Source: Phycisphaerae bacterium (GTDB lineage Bacteria > Planctomycetota > Phycisphaerae > Phycisphaerales > SM1A02). From it: a stretch of 64,000 bases of DNA. This document shows positions 8,532 to 17,830 of the stretch, piece after piece. The translations under genes were made by a program, and so were the position numbers. The notes under the pieces are model-generated. The model was not told the DNA's origin, ran no database searches, and worked only from the letters and a program-made list of their open reading frames with translations. Positions within the stretch are counted from its first letter, which is position 1. Each line of letters begins with the position of its first letter. Where the stretch lies: NCBI GenBank assembly GCA_016795035.1, contig JAEUIT010000027.1, positions 1 through 64,000 of the forward strand. The letters are read 5' to 3'.

Positions 8532-9620
8532 TCAGACGTCCTCGTCGATCGCCTCGCGCTCGAGCGCCTTCGCCTTCTCGCGGCGGGCGAGCTCGTCGGC
8601 CTGGCCCTTCTTGAACGGGATGTACTCGTCGTTGAACCAGGCGTACCAGCGAGCCGGATCGAAGCCGAGATACTCGGTCGACTGGCCCCAATCGGCGCTC
8701 GTCATGTTGACGAGCGCGGTGTGCACCTCGGTGCGATAGGTGATGACGACCGCGTCGGTCACGCGCAGGAGGACGCCTTCGTTGATCACGCCGATGATCG
8801 GCTGAAACGCGCCGCTGTTGTCGCCCAAGACCGGCACGACGTTCGACACGTACGACATCTGCGTGCCGATCGCGATCCACGCCAGATCGCCCTTTCGTTC
8901 GATGCGGTCGCGGGTGGCCTGGGCGAAGATCAGGAGCGGAAGCGTCTCGATCGCGTTGAGGGTGCCGGCGAGCGCGCCCGCGCGGTTGACGACCATGTGG
9001 GTGTTCGAGCGAAGCGCGTTGTCGAGCACGCCTAACACTGCAGGTGTCGCGGGCTTTGTGATGCGCCGCGTGGCCTCGTGCCGGATGCGCTCGTCCTCGT
9101 CGTTGATCGCGATCCAGGCGAGCGCGGCCTGGCCGCCTTCGCCGAGCGACGAGAAGTGGTCGAGGACGCCGAGGACGATGTCGTCCGACTGCGTGCGCAG
9201 CATCTCGTACATCGGCACCATCGCCGACGGATTGGTGATCGTCTTGAGCTTGGCGATGCCTTCCGCGCGGCGGGCGCGCTGCGCCTCGGACGATCCTTGC
9301 TTCGTGAAGTACTGCTTGCGGATCGCCTCGATGACGTCGCGGTCGTCGGGCGTCGCCGAGAGAATCAGGTCGCCGCGATACTTCGGGTCGCTTCGGACGG
9401 CTGGAGGCACGGCGCCGGTGTTCGGAATGGCCGCAGGGATGCCGGTGACCGCGGTGCGGGCGGCAGGCGCGTCGGGAGCGGTCGGCGGCGCGGTCTCATT
9501 CCGTGCCGGCACCGGCGGGGGAGTCGTCGCGTCCGCCTGACCGAGCGACGCGGGAGAGACGAGGAGCGCGAGTCCGGTCGCGAACGCTGAGGCGAGTCCA
9601 CTTGCTACGGGTCGACGCAT
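8532..9620 (-). CDS. Secreted HEAT-repeat-like protein
   Basis: 362 residues with a signal peptide (ASAFATGLALLVSPASLGQA) and then a Pro/Ala-rich spacer to about residue 80. The body is alpha-helical with repeated units such as AMVPMYEMLRTQSDDIVLGVLDHF, split here as AMVPMYEML and VLGVLDHF, and ALAWIAINDEDERIRHEATR, resembling HEAT/PBS-lyase-type scaffolding repeats. No catalytic motif is visible. ATG 9620 is chosen because it opens the signal peptide with RRP. It is divergent from the truncated hemoglobin gene with 64 bp between the starts; that gap holds an inverted repeat GCCGA-N8-TCGGC containing a TATACGAT-like sequence. Confidence 0.75.
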   Translation of the reverse strand: MRRPVASGLASAFATGLALLVSPASLGQADATTPPPVPARNETAPPTAPDAPAARTAVTGIPAAIPNTGAVPPAVRSDPKYRGDLILSATPDDRDVIEAIRKQYFTKQGSSEAQRARRAEGIAKLKTITNPSAMVPMYEMLRTQSDDIVLGVLDHFSSLGEGGQAALAWIAINDEDERIRHEATRRITKPATPAVLGVLDNALRSNTHMVVNRAGALAGTLNAIETLPLLIFAQATRDRIERKGDLAWIAIGTQMSYVSNVVPVLGDNSGAFQPIIGVINEGVLLRVTDAVVITYRTEVHTALVNMTSADWGQSTEYLGFDPARWYAWFNDEYIPFKKGQADELARREKAKALEREAIDEDV

Positions 9621-9684
9621 CGGGGTATCTCCTGCGAGCCGACTATACGATCGGCATTCGATTTTGCTCCCGGAGAATTGTGCG

Positions 9685-10113
9685 ATGTCCTCTCTTCCGC
9701 CCGGCGTTCCGATCTCGGTCCTCCAGCAACGCAACCCGCGACCCGTGTACGAACGACTCGGCGGCCCGGAGCCCTTCTGGCGGATCGCTCGCGCCTTCTA
9801 CGGCCGCGTCGACCGCGATCCGGAGCCTGCGTTTCGCGGCATGTTTCCCGTCGACCTGACCGAGCCGATCCGCAACCAGGCCGAGTTCCTGATCCAGTAC
9901 TTCGGCGGTCCGCAGACCTATTCGGAACGGAAGGGACACCCGCGGCTTCGCATGCGGCACGCCCCGTTTCCGATCGACCTCGCGGCCCGCAACCGCTGGG
10001 TGGCGCACATGAAGGCCGCGCTCGACGAGGCGGAGATCCCCGCCCCCGAGAAGGCCGAGATGACGGGGTACTTCGAGCACACCGCCACCTTCATGATGAA
10101 TCGCGACGGCTGA
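9685..10113 (+). CDS. Truncated hemoglobin (group II-like)
   Basis: 142 residues, a 2-over-2 globin expected to bind heme and O2 or NO in the cytoplasm. Family signs are YERLGGPEPFWRIARAFYGRV at the A/B helices (here YERLGG and FYGRV), then IQYFGGPQTYSERKGHPRL and LRMRHAPFPI, where the proximal-side His lies. RNRWVAHMKAAL with a Trp in the G helix is as in GlbO-type proteins. ATG 9685 is preceded by CCGGAG; a TTG 21 bp upstream is in frame but less likely. The gene ends 19 bp from the convergent SPOR lipoprotein gene. Confidence 0.88.
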   Translation: MSSLPPGVPISVLQQRNPRPVYERLGGPEPFWRIARAFYGRVDRDPEPAFRGMFPVDLTEPIRNQAEFLIQYFGGPQTYSERKGHPRLRMRHAPFPIDLAARNRWVAHMKAALDEAEIPAPEKAEMTGYFEHTATFMMNRDG

Positions 10114-10132
10114 CGACGCGCGGCGCCGCCGG

Positions 10133-11005
10133 TCACGAGCCGGCGTTCGTCATCGCGGTCGACGCGTTGATCACGACGACGCCGCTCTGCCCGAGCTTCG
10201 CCGCGGCGCCGTCGGCGCTCCGGCGATCGGGAAAGCCGCCCATCTGGACGACGTAGAGGGTGGCTCCGTCGCTTCCGCGCTTCGTCGCGACGCGCGGCTC
10301 GCCGAGGCCCGCGCGGACGGCTGCAACGCGGAGTTCGCTCGCCCGCGACTGCGCTTTCGCACGGTCGCGGAAGGCGCCCGCCTGCAGCACGTACGGTCCG
10401 CTCGGAGCGGCCGGCGCGCCTGCGCCGGGAGACGGGTTCGATGCGGGCGGCGTGGGACGGCTCGTGCCCGCGCCGCCGTCGACGACGACCGTCGTCGGCA
10501 CGTTGGCCAGGCGGAACTGCTCGTCGGCGGCGCGGGAGTCGCCGGCTTCCTTGTACGCGTTGGCGGCGGCGATCCGCGCCTTGCGCGCGTCGTCGCCCGA
10601 GAGCTTCTGCGCGGCGGCGGCGAACGACTTCGCGGCGTCGCGCGGCTTGGACTGCTTCAGCTGCGCGTTGCCGAGCATGACGCCGGCCTGCCCGGCGGTC
10701 CAAGCGTTCGCCGAGCGCGAGGCCTCGGTCAGCCAGCGGACCGCATCGTCGTAGTCGCCCATGCGGAAGGCGCTCATGCCCGCCATGTAGGCGGCGTCGT
10801 CGGCGTCCTTCGTGTTCTTCGCGCTCTCCGCGGCCGACTCGGCCTCCTTGCGCGCGGTGGCGAAGTCGTCCTTGTCGTAGGCGGCGACGGAGCGGTCGAG
10901 CTGTGCCCGGGCGTCGCCGGTGGCGCATCCGACAAGCGGCGCGACCGCAAGCGATGCAACGACGAGCGCGAGGCGGCAGCAACGGAGGGATGGTGACGGC
11001 GACAT
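10133..11005 (-). CDS. Lipoprotein with TPR-like helices and C-terminal SPOR domain
   Basis: 290 residues. The N-terminus is a lipoprotein signal ending in PLVGC (acylated Cys near residue 24). Residues ~30-165 are Ala-rich TPR-like helical pairs (AAYDKDDFATARKEAESAAE, GDYDDAVRWLTEAS, AANAYKEAGDSRAADEQFRL). After a Pro/Gly linker, a SPOR domain of ~75 residues (YVLQAGAFRDRAKAQSRASEL to LYVVQMGGFPDRRSADGAAAKL, shown as ends YVLQAGAF and LYVVQMGGF) closes the protein. SPOR domains bind denuded septal peptidoglycan, so a cell-envelope or division-site role is likely. The start opens the lipoprotein signal. Confidence 0.82.
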   Translation of the reverse strand: MSPSPSLRCCRLALVVASLAVAPLVGCATGDARAQLDRSVAAYDKDDFATARKEAESAAESAKNTKDADDAAYMAGMSAFRMGDYDDAVRWLTEASRSANAWTAGQAGVMLGNAQLKQSKPRDAAKSFAAAAQKLSGDDARKARIAAANAYKEAGDSRAADEQFRLANVPTTVVVDGGAGTSRPTPPASNPSPGAGAPAAPSGPYVLQAGAFRDRAKAQSRASELRVAAVRAGLGEPRVATKRGSDGATLYVVQMGGFPDRRSADGAAAKLGQSGVVVINASTAMTNAGS

Positions 11006-11154
11006 GCGCGTGGTGTGCCTAAGGTGGGCGGAGAAGGGAGGTGCGGTCGCGCCGAGTCGGGCGAAGGCGGACGCGGGGCGTATGCTACCCGCCGCGCCGC
11101 AAGGCTCGTCGCGCGAACGTCCCCCGCGAAACCCTTTCCTGCCCAACTCCCGAC

Positions 11155-12609
11155 ATGCATCTTCTCTCGGCGATCCGTCGGCAACTTCTCTTTCGCCCGC
11201 GGCACGTGTTCGTCGTCGATGACCGCAAGAGTTGGAGCGGCCTCGAGCTCCTCGCCGGAAGCTGGCACCTGGCCCGCGAGATCGAAAAGGCGACGAGCAA
11301 GCCGGCGGTGGCGGTGATGCTTCCGACCTCGGGCCTCTTCCCGCTGTCGATGCTCGCAACGTGGTCGCTCGGCCGCACCCTCGTCCCGATCAACTATCTC
11401 CTGTCGAAGCCGGACATGGAGCACGTCCTTCGCGACGCGGGCTGCGACACCGTCATCACCGTGCAGCCGATGCTCGACTTCGTCGGCGAGCTGCCCGCGG
11501 GCGTGCGCACGCTCAAGCTCGAGGACGTGCGCTTCAGCGGCGTCCCGTGGCCGAAACTCTCGAACCCGCTGCCCGAGTCGGAGGTGGCGGTCCTCCTGTA
11601 CACCTCAGGGACGTCAGGCAAGCCGAAGGGCGTCATGCTCACCGGCTCGAACCTCTCGTCCAACGTGCAACAGGTGCGCGAGTGGGTCGACTTCGGGTCG
11701 CACGACGTCATGCTCGGCGTCCTTCCGCAATTCCACTCGTTCGGCCTCACCGTGCTGACGATCCTTCCGCTCGTGATCGGCGGCAAGGCGGTCTACACGG
11801 CGAAGTTCCTTCCGAAGAAGATCGTCGACCTCGCCCGCACCCACAAGCCGACCGCGTTCATCGCGATTCCCTCGATGTACAACGCGCTCCTCATGGTGAA
11901 GGACGGGAAGCCGACGGACTTCTCGTCGTTGCGGTTCGCGGTGAGCGGCGGCGAACCGCTTCCGCACGCCGTCACGCAAGGCTTTTTCGACAAGTACGGC
12001 GTGCGGCTCGCCGAAGGCTACGGCCTCACGGAGACGAGCCCGGTCACGAACTGGTGCCGGCCGTTCGAGTATCGCGAGCGCGCGGTCGGGAAGCCGCTGC
12101 CCCGGCTCGATCAGCGCATCGTCGCCCCGGACGGCCGCATCCTCGGCAAGAACGAGGACGGCGAGATCCGGATGAAGGGCCCGAACGTCATGAAGGGCTA
12201 CCGCAACTTGCCCGAGGAGACGGCGGCGGCGTTCGACGAGCACGGGTACTTCCGCACCGGCGACATGGGGCGTTTCGACGACGACGGCTTCCTGTACATC
12301 ACGGGCCGCATCAAGGAGATGCTCATCATCGCCGGCGAGAACGTCTTCCCGCGCGAGATCGAGGAAGTGCTGAACGCGCATCCGAGCGTGAAGGACTCGG
12401 CCGTGATCGGCGCGTCCGACGGAAGTCGCGGCGAGGTGCCGCTCGCATTCGTCGAGCTCGTCGACGGCGCCGCCTTCGACGAGACCTCGCTGCGATCGTT
12501 CTGCCGCGAGCGTTTGGCGCAATTCAAGGTGCCGCGCGAGATCCGCCACATGGAAGCGCTTCCGCGCAACGCCACCGGCAAGATCGTGCGCCGCCAGCTG
12601 AAGCCCTGA
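11155..12609 (+). CDS. AMP-dependent acyl-CoA synthetase / ligase
   Basis: 484 residues of the ANL adenylating family, expected to convert a carboxylic acid with ATP and CoA to acyl-CoA. Motifs in order: LLYTSGTSGKPKGVML (P-loop A3), YGLTETSPV (A5), GYFRTGDMGRFDDDGFLYITGR, here TGDMG (A7) and the hinge around GRIKEMLIIAGENVFP (A8), and a C-terminal NATGKIVRR (A10) with its catalytic Lys. Similarity is broad to long/medium-chain fatty acid ligases; the chain length preferred cannot be read from sequence. ATG 11155 is chosen because the frame upstream is Arg-rich. The stop lies 5 bp from the stop of the convergent dockerin-like gene. Confidence 0.88.
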   Translation: MHLLSAIRRQLLFRPRHVFVVDDRKSWSGLELLAGSWHLAREIEKATSKPAVAVMLPTSGLFPLSMLATWSLGRTLVPINYLLSKPDMEHVLRDAGCDTVITVQPMLDFVGELPAGVRTLKLEDVRFSGVPWPKLSNPLPESEVAVLLYTSGTSGKPKGVMLTGSNLSSNVQQVREWVDFGSHDVMLGVLPQFHSFGLTVLTILPLVIGGKAVYTAKFLPKKIVDLARTHKPTAFIAIPSMYNALLMVKDGKPTDFSSLRFAVSGGEPLPHAVTQGFFDKYGVRLAEGYGLTETSPVTNWCRPFEYRERAVGKPLPRLDQRIVAPDGRILGKNEDGEIRMKGPNVMKGYRNLPEETAAAFDEHGYFRTGDMGRFDDDGFLYITGRIKEMLIIAGENVFPREIEEVLNAHPSVKDSAVIGASDGSRGEVPLAFVELVDGAAFDETSLRSFCRERLAQFKVPREIRHMEALPRNATGKIVRRQLKP

Positions 12610-12614
12610 CCGGG

Positions 12615-14459
12615 TTACGGACAGTTGCCCCAGGCACCGAGGAGGATGCCGAGATCGGTCGGACCGACCGAGCCGTTGCCATCGAGGTCGGCGGCGCCGG
12701 TGCCGCCCCAGGCACCTAACAGAATGCCGAGGTCGGTCGGGCCGACGTTGCCGTTGCCGTCGAGGTCCGCGACGCACGGCGGCGGACACGCCGGGCCGCT
12801 CGTCACGAACGAGATCGTCAGCGTGCCTTCGCCGTAGTCGCCGCCGATACGGATGAGGTAGGTCACACCGCAGTCGACGCCGACTTGCACGCGCGACGCA
12901 AAGCTCGGCAGGCAGGCCCCGCTCGCGTCGTCGTCGCAGGAGAGAAGCGTCATGTTGGCGCAGCCGTTCGAGCCGGCCTTGTAGACCGCCATCGCCGAGT
13001 CGAACGTGAGGGCGGCGCCGCAGGTCGTGAAGGAGACGACCGCGTCCTTCGCGGGCGTGTAGCGGAACCAGATGTCCTTGGTGTTGACGTCGACGCCCTC
13101 GTTGCAGACCGCGGGCACGGTCGGGCCGCTCGCCGTCGCGGCGAACGTCGTGAAGGGCGTGGAGCCCTCGGTGACGACCGTCGCGTTCTCGCAGAAGTCG
13201 TTTGCCGGCGGCGGAGCGCACAGCGAGATCGCGGTCTGCACGCAGGTGTCGTCCCACTGGAGCGAGCAGCAGAGCGGCTCGATCGCGCAGGTCTCCTGGC
13301 AGCACTCGACGTCGTTGCAGCCGACGCCCTTATGGAAGACGAAGCAGTCGCCGGCGTCGGGGTTGCACGGCTCGGCGCACTCGCTGTCGTTGCAGAGGAC
13401 GCGCACGACGTACTGGTTCGCCGACGAGCAGGAGAGGCCCTGCGCGGACGGGATCGGGAACGAGCCCGGCGCGACGACGAGCCAGTAGTTGCCCGGGGCG
13501 ATACACGCGGGCTCGCTGACGACATCGAAGCAGAGGTTGCTCTGGACGTGGACCGACGCGCTGCCGAGCGGCGGACATCCCACCGAGGGGACGAGGGTCG
13601 CGAAGCCGTCGAACGCGCTTTGGAGCGACAGCCGCACGCCTGCAACGCCGTCTCCGTTCGAGTCGACGATCGTGATGGCGTAGACGTCGACGTCGGGCTT
13701 GAAGGTCGGCGTCGTGAGCTGCGTCACGCGGCCGCAGATCGGCGTGCCGCAGACGGTCGTCTGGAGGACCGGGTTCGGCGACGGGTAATAGCAGGGGTCG
13801 TTCTTGTCCTCGTCGCACGCCTCGTTCTCGGTGATCGCCCCCGCCGGGCAGGTGGGCGTGCAGAAACCCACGCAGTTCGTGTTGGCGAGGCCCGCACAGA
13901 TGAGGTCCCAGGTGTTCTCGCAGCAGGTCGGCGAGACGATGCAGATCGCCTCGCAGCACTCGAGGTCGTCGCAGGCGGGATTGCCGTGGGGCTTGAAGCA
14001 GCTCCCGGCGCCCGGATCGCCGCAGGTGAAGGTGCCGGTCGCCTCGCAGTTCAGGCTGGCCGAGAAGGCGCACGCGGTGTCCCACCGGACGTTGCAGCAG
14101 AAGTCGTCGAGCTGGCACACGGTCGTGCAGCACTCGACGTCGTCGCAGGCGGGCGTGTCGTGGGTGACGAAGCAGTCGAGGCTGGCGGTCGCGCCGCAGA
14201 GGCCGACGCACGATTGGTCCGCGGTGAGGGCGCAGTCCTCGTCCCAGGCGACGTCGCAGCAGAGCGGGTTCGCGGCGCAGACGAGCGTGCAGCAGTCGAC
14301 GTCGTCGCAGCCGACGCCTTGGTGGGTCACGAGGCAGTTGCCGGACGCGGCGGAGCAGACGTCGCCCTTCGCCGCGCTCGCGACAAGGAGGGGGGTGCCG
14401 GCCGCGGCCGCAAGGAGGACGGCGAGCGAGGTGAAGCGTTCGAGGGTGGCCAGGCGCAT
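12615..14459 (-). CDS. Secreted Cys-rich protein with tandem C-terminal dockerin-like repeats
   Basis: 614 residues with an N-terminal signal (LAVLLAAAAGTPLLVASAA). Four ~43-residue Cys-rich modules share CDDVECCxxVC...CCxxxWDxxCA (three to four at residues ~35-210, another near 395-440). They probably form disulfides after export. A ~130-residue domain follows (NDFCENATVVTEG ... DIWFRYTP ... LLSCDDDASG ... YLIRIGG), a beta-sandwich module common in planctomycete surface proteins. The end has two exact-looking copies of ADLDGNGxVGPTDLGILLGAWG, here LDGNGNVGPTDL and LDGNGSVGPTDL, the dockerin-like signature. It is a tandem paralogue of the next gene upstream on the same strand, separated by ~265 bp with a terminator between. 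Confidence 0.83.
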   Translation of the reverse strand: MRLATLERFTSLAVLLAAAAGTPLLVASAAKGDVCSAASGNCLVTHQGVGCDDVDCCTLVCAANPLCCDVAWDEDCALTADQSCVGLCGATASLDCFVTHDTPACDDVECCTTVCQLDDFCCNVRWDTACAFSASLNCEATGTFTCGDPGAGSCFKPHGNPACDDLECCEAICIVSPTCCENTWDLICAGLANTNCVGFCTPTCPAGAITENEACDEDKNDPCYYPSPNPVLQTTVCGTPICGRVTQLTTPTFKPDVDVYAITIVDSNGDGVAGVRLSLQSAFDGFATLVPSVGCPPLGSASVHVQSNLCFDVVSEPACIAPGNYWLVVAPGSFPIPSAQGLSCSSANQYVVRVLCNDSECAEPCNPDAGDCFVFHKGVGCNDVECCQETCAIEPLCCSLQWDDTCVQTAISLCAPPPANDFCENATVVTEGSTPFTTFAATASGPTVPAVCNEGVDVNTKDIWFRYTPAKDAVVSFTTCGAALTFDSAMAVYKAGSNGCANMTLLSCDDDASGACLPSFASRVQVGVDCGVTYLIRIGGDYGEGTLTISFVTSGPACPPPCVADLDGNGNVGPTDLGILLGAWGGTGAADLDGNGSVGPTDLGILLGAWGNCP

Positions 14460-14604
14460 GAAGGGCAAACGTGGGTTCGTGAAGGAGAAAAGGGGCCCGA
14501 CACCGCGGCCCCGTTGACTGAATGTACGAGGCGATCGGAGTCGGGGACGGAGCAATCTTCCGCCTTCGTTGTCGAGCGCCGACGTGCGTGTGACGCGCAG
14601 AAGA

Positions 14605-14638
14605 AAGCCCCCCTGGCCAGCGTGGGCCAGGGGGGCTT
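14605..14638 (-). terminator. Rho-independent terminator
   Basis: A 14-bp GC-rich stem (AAGCCCCCCTGGCC against GGCCAGGGGGGCTT, short loop) is followed on the minus strand by a T-rich TTTCTTCT. It sits ~90 bp past the stop of the 900-residue Cys-rich protein gene and so ends that transcript before the paralogue. Confidence 0.85.
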
Positions 14639-14724
14639 CGAGTCTTTCGCGGTAGCCGTCCGCAGTCGATCGGGCGTTGACCGCACGAGCGGCCTGCCTG
14701 GACTACCGACCGAGGCAGTCCGCC

Positions 14725-17427
14725 TTAGTCGCAGTTGCCCCACGCGCCCAAGAGGAGCGCGAGGTCTTCCGGACCGACGGTGCCGTTGTTGTTGAGATCC
14801 GCCGGACCACCAGCGTTGCCCCAGGCGCCGAGGAGGACACCGAGGTCCGCCGCGTCAACCGCGTTGTCGCCGGTGAGTTCGCCGAAGCACGGCGACGGGC
14901 AGGTGCCGACCTGCGTCAAGGTGACCGTGCCGGTGCCGAAGCCGGTCTGGCTGTAGGCACCGACCGAGACCTTGTACGTCGTGCCGCAGACGGCCGCGAA
15001 CGTGACTCGGCTGGTCAGGCCGCAGCCCGAAGCGTCGTCGTTGCAGGCGATGGTCGTGCCGAGCGAGCAATCGCTGAAGACCGCGATACGGGTATCGAAG
15101 TTCGCAGCGTTGCAGGTCTCGATCGTGACGTCGCCGTCGCCGGTCGCGGTGTAGCTGAACCACACGTCGTTGTAGATGATGCTCGAGCTGAAGAAGGTGC
15201 ACGCGCCCGGATCCATCTGGGTCGCGCCAGTCGCACCGATCGTCGAGAAGGCCGTCGGTCCGACCGAGATCGGCGAGGCATTATCGCACTCGTCGTTGCT
15301 CGGGCCACCGCCGCCACCACCGCAGTTGATGCTGATCGTGCCGCTGCCTGCGGCCGCGAAGCCGCCGACGCGGAGGAAGTACGTCTGACCTTCGACGACA
15401 TCGGCGTCCATCGACGACGAGAAGCCGGGGCAGCCCGGGCCGTCGTCGTTGCAGGCGACGATCGAGAGGTTGTCGCAGGTGCCGCTGTAGAGCGCGAGAC
15501 GGCTGTCGTAATCGACCGTACCGCAGGTCGAGAAGTTGGCCGTGCCCGTGCACGTGGCGGTGTACGTGAACCAGATGTCACGGACGAACGCCGTGCCGAA
15601 GCCCTTGTCGCAGGACGGATCGAGGTCCGGAGCGCTGGTCGTGGCGCCTTCGGTGGTGAAGGTCGTCTCGCCGTCCGCGATCGGAGTCGCACCGGCACAT
15701 TCGTCGTTCAGCGGAGTGCAGCTCGAGCCGAGCGACGTCGTGAAGGTGTAGTTGTTGAGCGGGTCGTTTCCGCACGCCGGGAACGTGAAGTTCGCCAGCG
15801 CGATGAAGATCGTCGACTCGCCAGCCGGGAGGCACGCCGAGAGCGTCGCGCCGCAGCTCTGCGTCGCGTCGATCGCGTAGATGCGCGGCGGGCAATCGCC
15901 GCTCAGGATGCCGATCGTCACGTTCAGCGTGCTGTTCGCCGTGAGAGTGACGGTCGCGTCGCTCGCGAGGTTGATCTTGTACCAGTCGGTGTCGCGCGTG
16001 CTGTTCGCGGCCCAGAAGGTGCCGCAGACAGTCTGGCCGACTTCGATGTTCTCGAAGAGCGGTTCCACCGGAGCGCAGAGCTCGGGGCAGAGGCTCGCCG
16101 CTTCGCCAGCGCAGATCGCGTCCCACGCGACCGAGCAGCAGAACGAGTCGAACGAGCAGACCGCATCCTGGCAGGTCGGATCATCGCAGCCAACGCCGCC
16201 GTTGGCCGAGCAGCAGTTCGAGGCGGGGACCGTGTTGCAGCCACCGTTCGAATCCTCGCCGCAGGCTTCCTTCTCGACGTAGGCATTGGGCGGGCAGGTC
16301 ACGTCGCAGCCCTGAACGGCCTGGACGCTGAGGGTGCCCGTGCCGCCGCCTTCACCGAAGCCGCCGACGCGGACCCAGTATTCGGTGCCGGCGTCGAGGG
16401 AGGTGAGGATCTTCGAGGTGAAGGCGCCGCAGCCGTCGCCGTCGTCGTTGCAGGCGAGGAGCGAGAGGTTGTCGCAGCCGCCCGAGTAGATGGCGAGACG
16501 CGTGTCGAAGTCCGCTTGGTCGCACGTCGAGATCTCGTAGAGGCTCGACGACGCGGCGGTGAACTTGTACCAGAGGTCATTGAAGATCGTGACCGAACCG
16601 AACGAGTCGCACTCGGCCGGCAGCGAGTCGCCGTCGGTGAAGGCGAGCGTCGAGTCGAACGCGGTCGAGCTCGGGTCGGTGATCTCGATCGCGCCGGTGC
16701 ACGAGTCGTTCTCGGGGCCGGTGCAGGTCTCGCCCGTATCGATCAGCGAGAGCGAGTACTTCTTGCCGCCCTCGATGCCGCAGGGGAAGCCGTTGAAGGT
16801 CGCGGGAACGACGACCACGCGATAGGTGCCCGCGAGGAGGCACTTGTCCTCGATCGCGACGTCGCAGACGCCGCCGACGCCGATGCCGGTCGCGAGGAGC
16901 GACGCCGGGCAATCCGCGGTCGTGATGAAGACGTTCGTGAGGATCTCGCCGGTGACGCGCACGTCAACGACGCGATTCTCGGCGAGCGTGAACTCGTACC
17001 AGTCGGTGTCGCGCGTGCTGCCGTCGGCCCAGTAGTCGCCGCACACGATGTCGCCGAGGTCGATGAAGCTCACCGCGAAGCTCGGGTTGTTGCAGCCGCC
17101 GTTGATGTCGTCGCCGCAGAGTTCGCCCTCTTCGACGGTCGCCTTGGCGCAGTCGACGGTGCACGAACCGGCACCGCAGACTTCGCAGACGGTCGCGGCT
17201 TCACTGGCGCAGATCCCGTCCCATTCGACGGTGCAGCAGAAGGCGTCAAACGCACAGACCGCTTCGCAGCAGGTCGCGTCGTTACAGAAGGCAGAGCCGT
17301 TCGCGGTGCAGCAATCGCCGGCACCGGGATCACCACAGCTCTGTGCGAAGCTCTGCGTCGACACGGAGAGTGTCGCCGCCGCGAGCGTCGCGACGAAGGT
17401 CCATCGAGTCTTTCTCGTCACTTGCAT
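14725..17427 (-). CDS. Large secreted Cys-rich multidomain protein with C-terminal dockerin-like repeats
   Basis: 900 residues with a signal peptide (TFVATLAAATLSVSTQSFAQ). Cys-rich CCxxxWDxxCA modules at about residues 20-70 and 450-500 alternate with beta-rich units. Three copies of a ~125-residue module carry NDxCxGAxxI, D(I/L)W(F/Y)xYT, DTR-LA-IYSG-C-NLSLLACNDD (here DTRLAIYSG and ACNDD) and a closing YWVRVGGF. This is the modular pattern of its paralogue just downstream. The C-terminus carries two dockerin-like motifs (LTGDNAVDAADLGVLLGAWG and LNNNGTVGPEDLALLLGAWG). ATG 17427 is chosen over a TTG 15 bp upstream. Surface location and adhesion or scaffold function are inferred; no enzyme motif is visible. 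Confidence 0.85.
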   Translation of the reverse strand: MQVTRKTRWTFVATLAAATLSVSTQSFAQSCGDPGAGDCCTANGSAFCNDATCCEAVCAFDAFCCTVEWDGICASEAATVCEVCGAGSCTVDCAKATVEEGELCGDDINGGCNNPSFAVSFIDLGDIVCGDYWADGSTRDTDWYEFTLAENRVVDVRVTGEILTNVFITTADCPASLLATGIGVGGVCDVAIEDKCLLAGTYRVVVVPATFNGFPCGIEGGKKYSLSLIDTGETCTGPENDSCTGAIEITDPSSTAFDSTLAFTDGDSLPAECDSFGSVTIFNDLWYKFTAASSSLYEISTCDQADFDTRLAIYSGGCDNLSLLACNDDGDGCGAFTSKILTSLDAGTEYWVRVGGFGEGGGTGTLSVQAVQGCDVTCPPNAYVEKEACGEDSNGGCNTVPASNCCSANGGVGCDDPTCQDAVCSFDSFCCSVAWDAICAGEAASLCPELCAPVEPLFENIEVGQTVCGTFWAANSTRDTDWYKINLASDATVTLTANSTLNVTIGILSGDCPPRIYAIDATQSCGATLSACLPAGESTIFIALANFTFPACGNDPLNNYTFTTSLGSSCTPLNDECAGATPIADGETTFTTEGATTSAPDLDPSCDKGFGTAFVRDIWFTYTATCTGTANFSTCGTVDYDSRLALYSGTCDNLSIVACNDDGPGCPGFSSSMDADVVEGQTYFLRVGGFAAAGSGTISINCGGGGGGPSNDECDNASPISVGPTAFSTIGATGATQMDPGACTFFSSSIIYNDVWFSYTATGDGDVTIETCNAANFDTRIAVFSDCSLGTTIACNDDASGCGLTSRVTFAAVCGTTYKVSVGAYSQTGFGTGTVTLTQVGTCPSPCFGELTGDNAVDAADLGVLLGAWGNAGGPADLNNNGTVGPEDLALLLGAWGNCD

Positions 17428-17830
17428 GTCTCCCTTGGACAAACCACAAAAGGGGGGAGGGACGTCCGTGGCAAACCGTCAGCCCCGATCGCGGGGCCTT
17501 GCTCGGACCGACCCGAGTCTACAACGGGACCGCTGGGGCAAAAACGAAAAGTCGAAAGGTGGAGAATCCCGTCGCGACGGGCCTTGCGCGACGGTTCGCC
17601 GGCAACGCGGACCGGCGCTTCGGGTCGCCAATGGCGCCATCGCGGATGATCCTGTGGCAACTCTCGCAAGGGCCGATTATCGTCTTCCGCCCCTGCGTCG
17701 CGCGACGTAGGTCCGCCCCGTTTCACACGCGGCGTCTCGTCGGAACTCATCCCACACGTGCGGCGATCCGCGGACCTCCTGCCGGAGGTTTGTGCGGTCC
17801 GCGGCACCTTTCGCGGAAGGTTGGATATCC
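17428..17830. other. Divergent intergenic region with palindromes
   Basis: A 403-bp promoter-bearing gap between the minus-strand Cys-rich gene and the plus-strand peroxiredoxin. It contains two perfect palindromic stems, GCCCCG-ATCG-CGGGGC (17482-17497) and CCCGTCGCGACGGG (17568-17581). No gene is seen. The peroxiredoxin has GGAAGG about 11 nt before its ATG. Confidence 0.45.

Noticed and set aside
12885..17649. Very long plus-strand frames (636 and 990 codons) antisense to the two Cys-rich genes
   Set aside because: Ala/Arg/Val-rich antisense shadows; the minus frames carry signal peptides, conserved Cys modules and dockerin-like ends.
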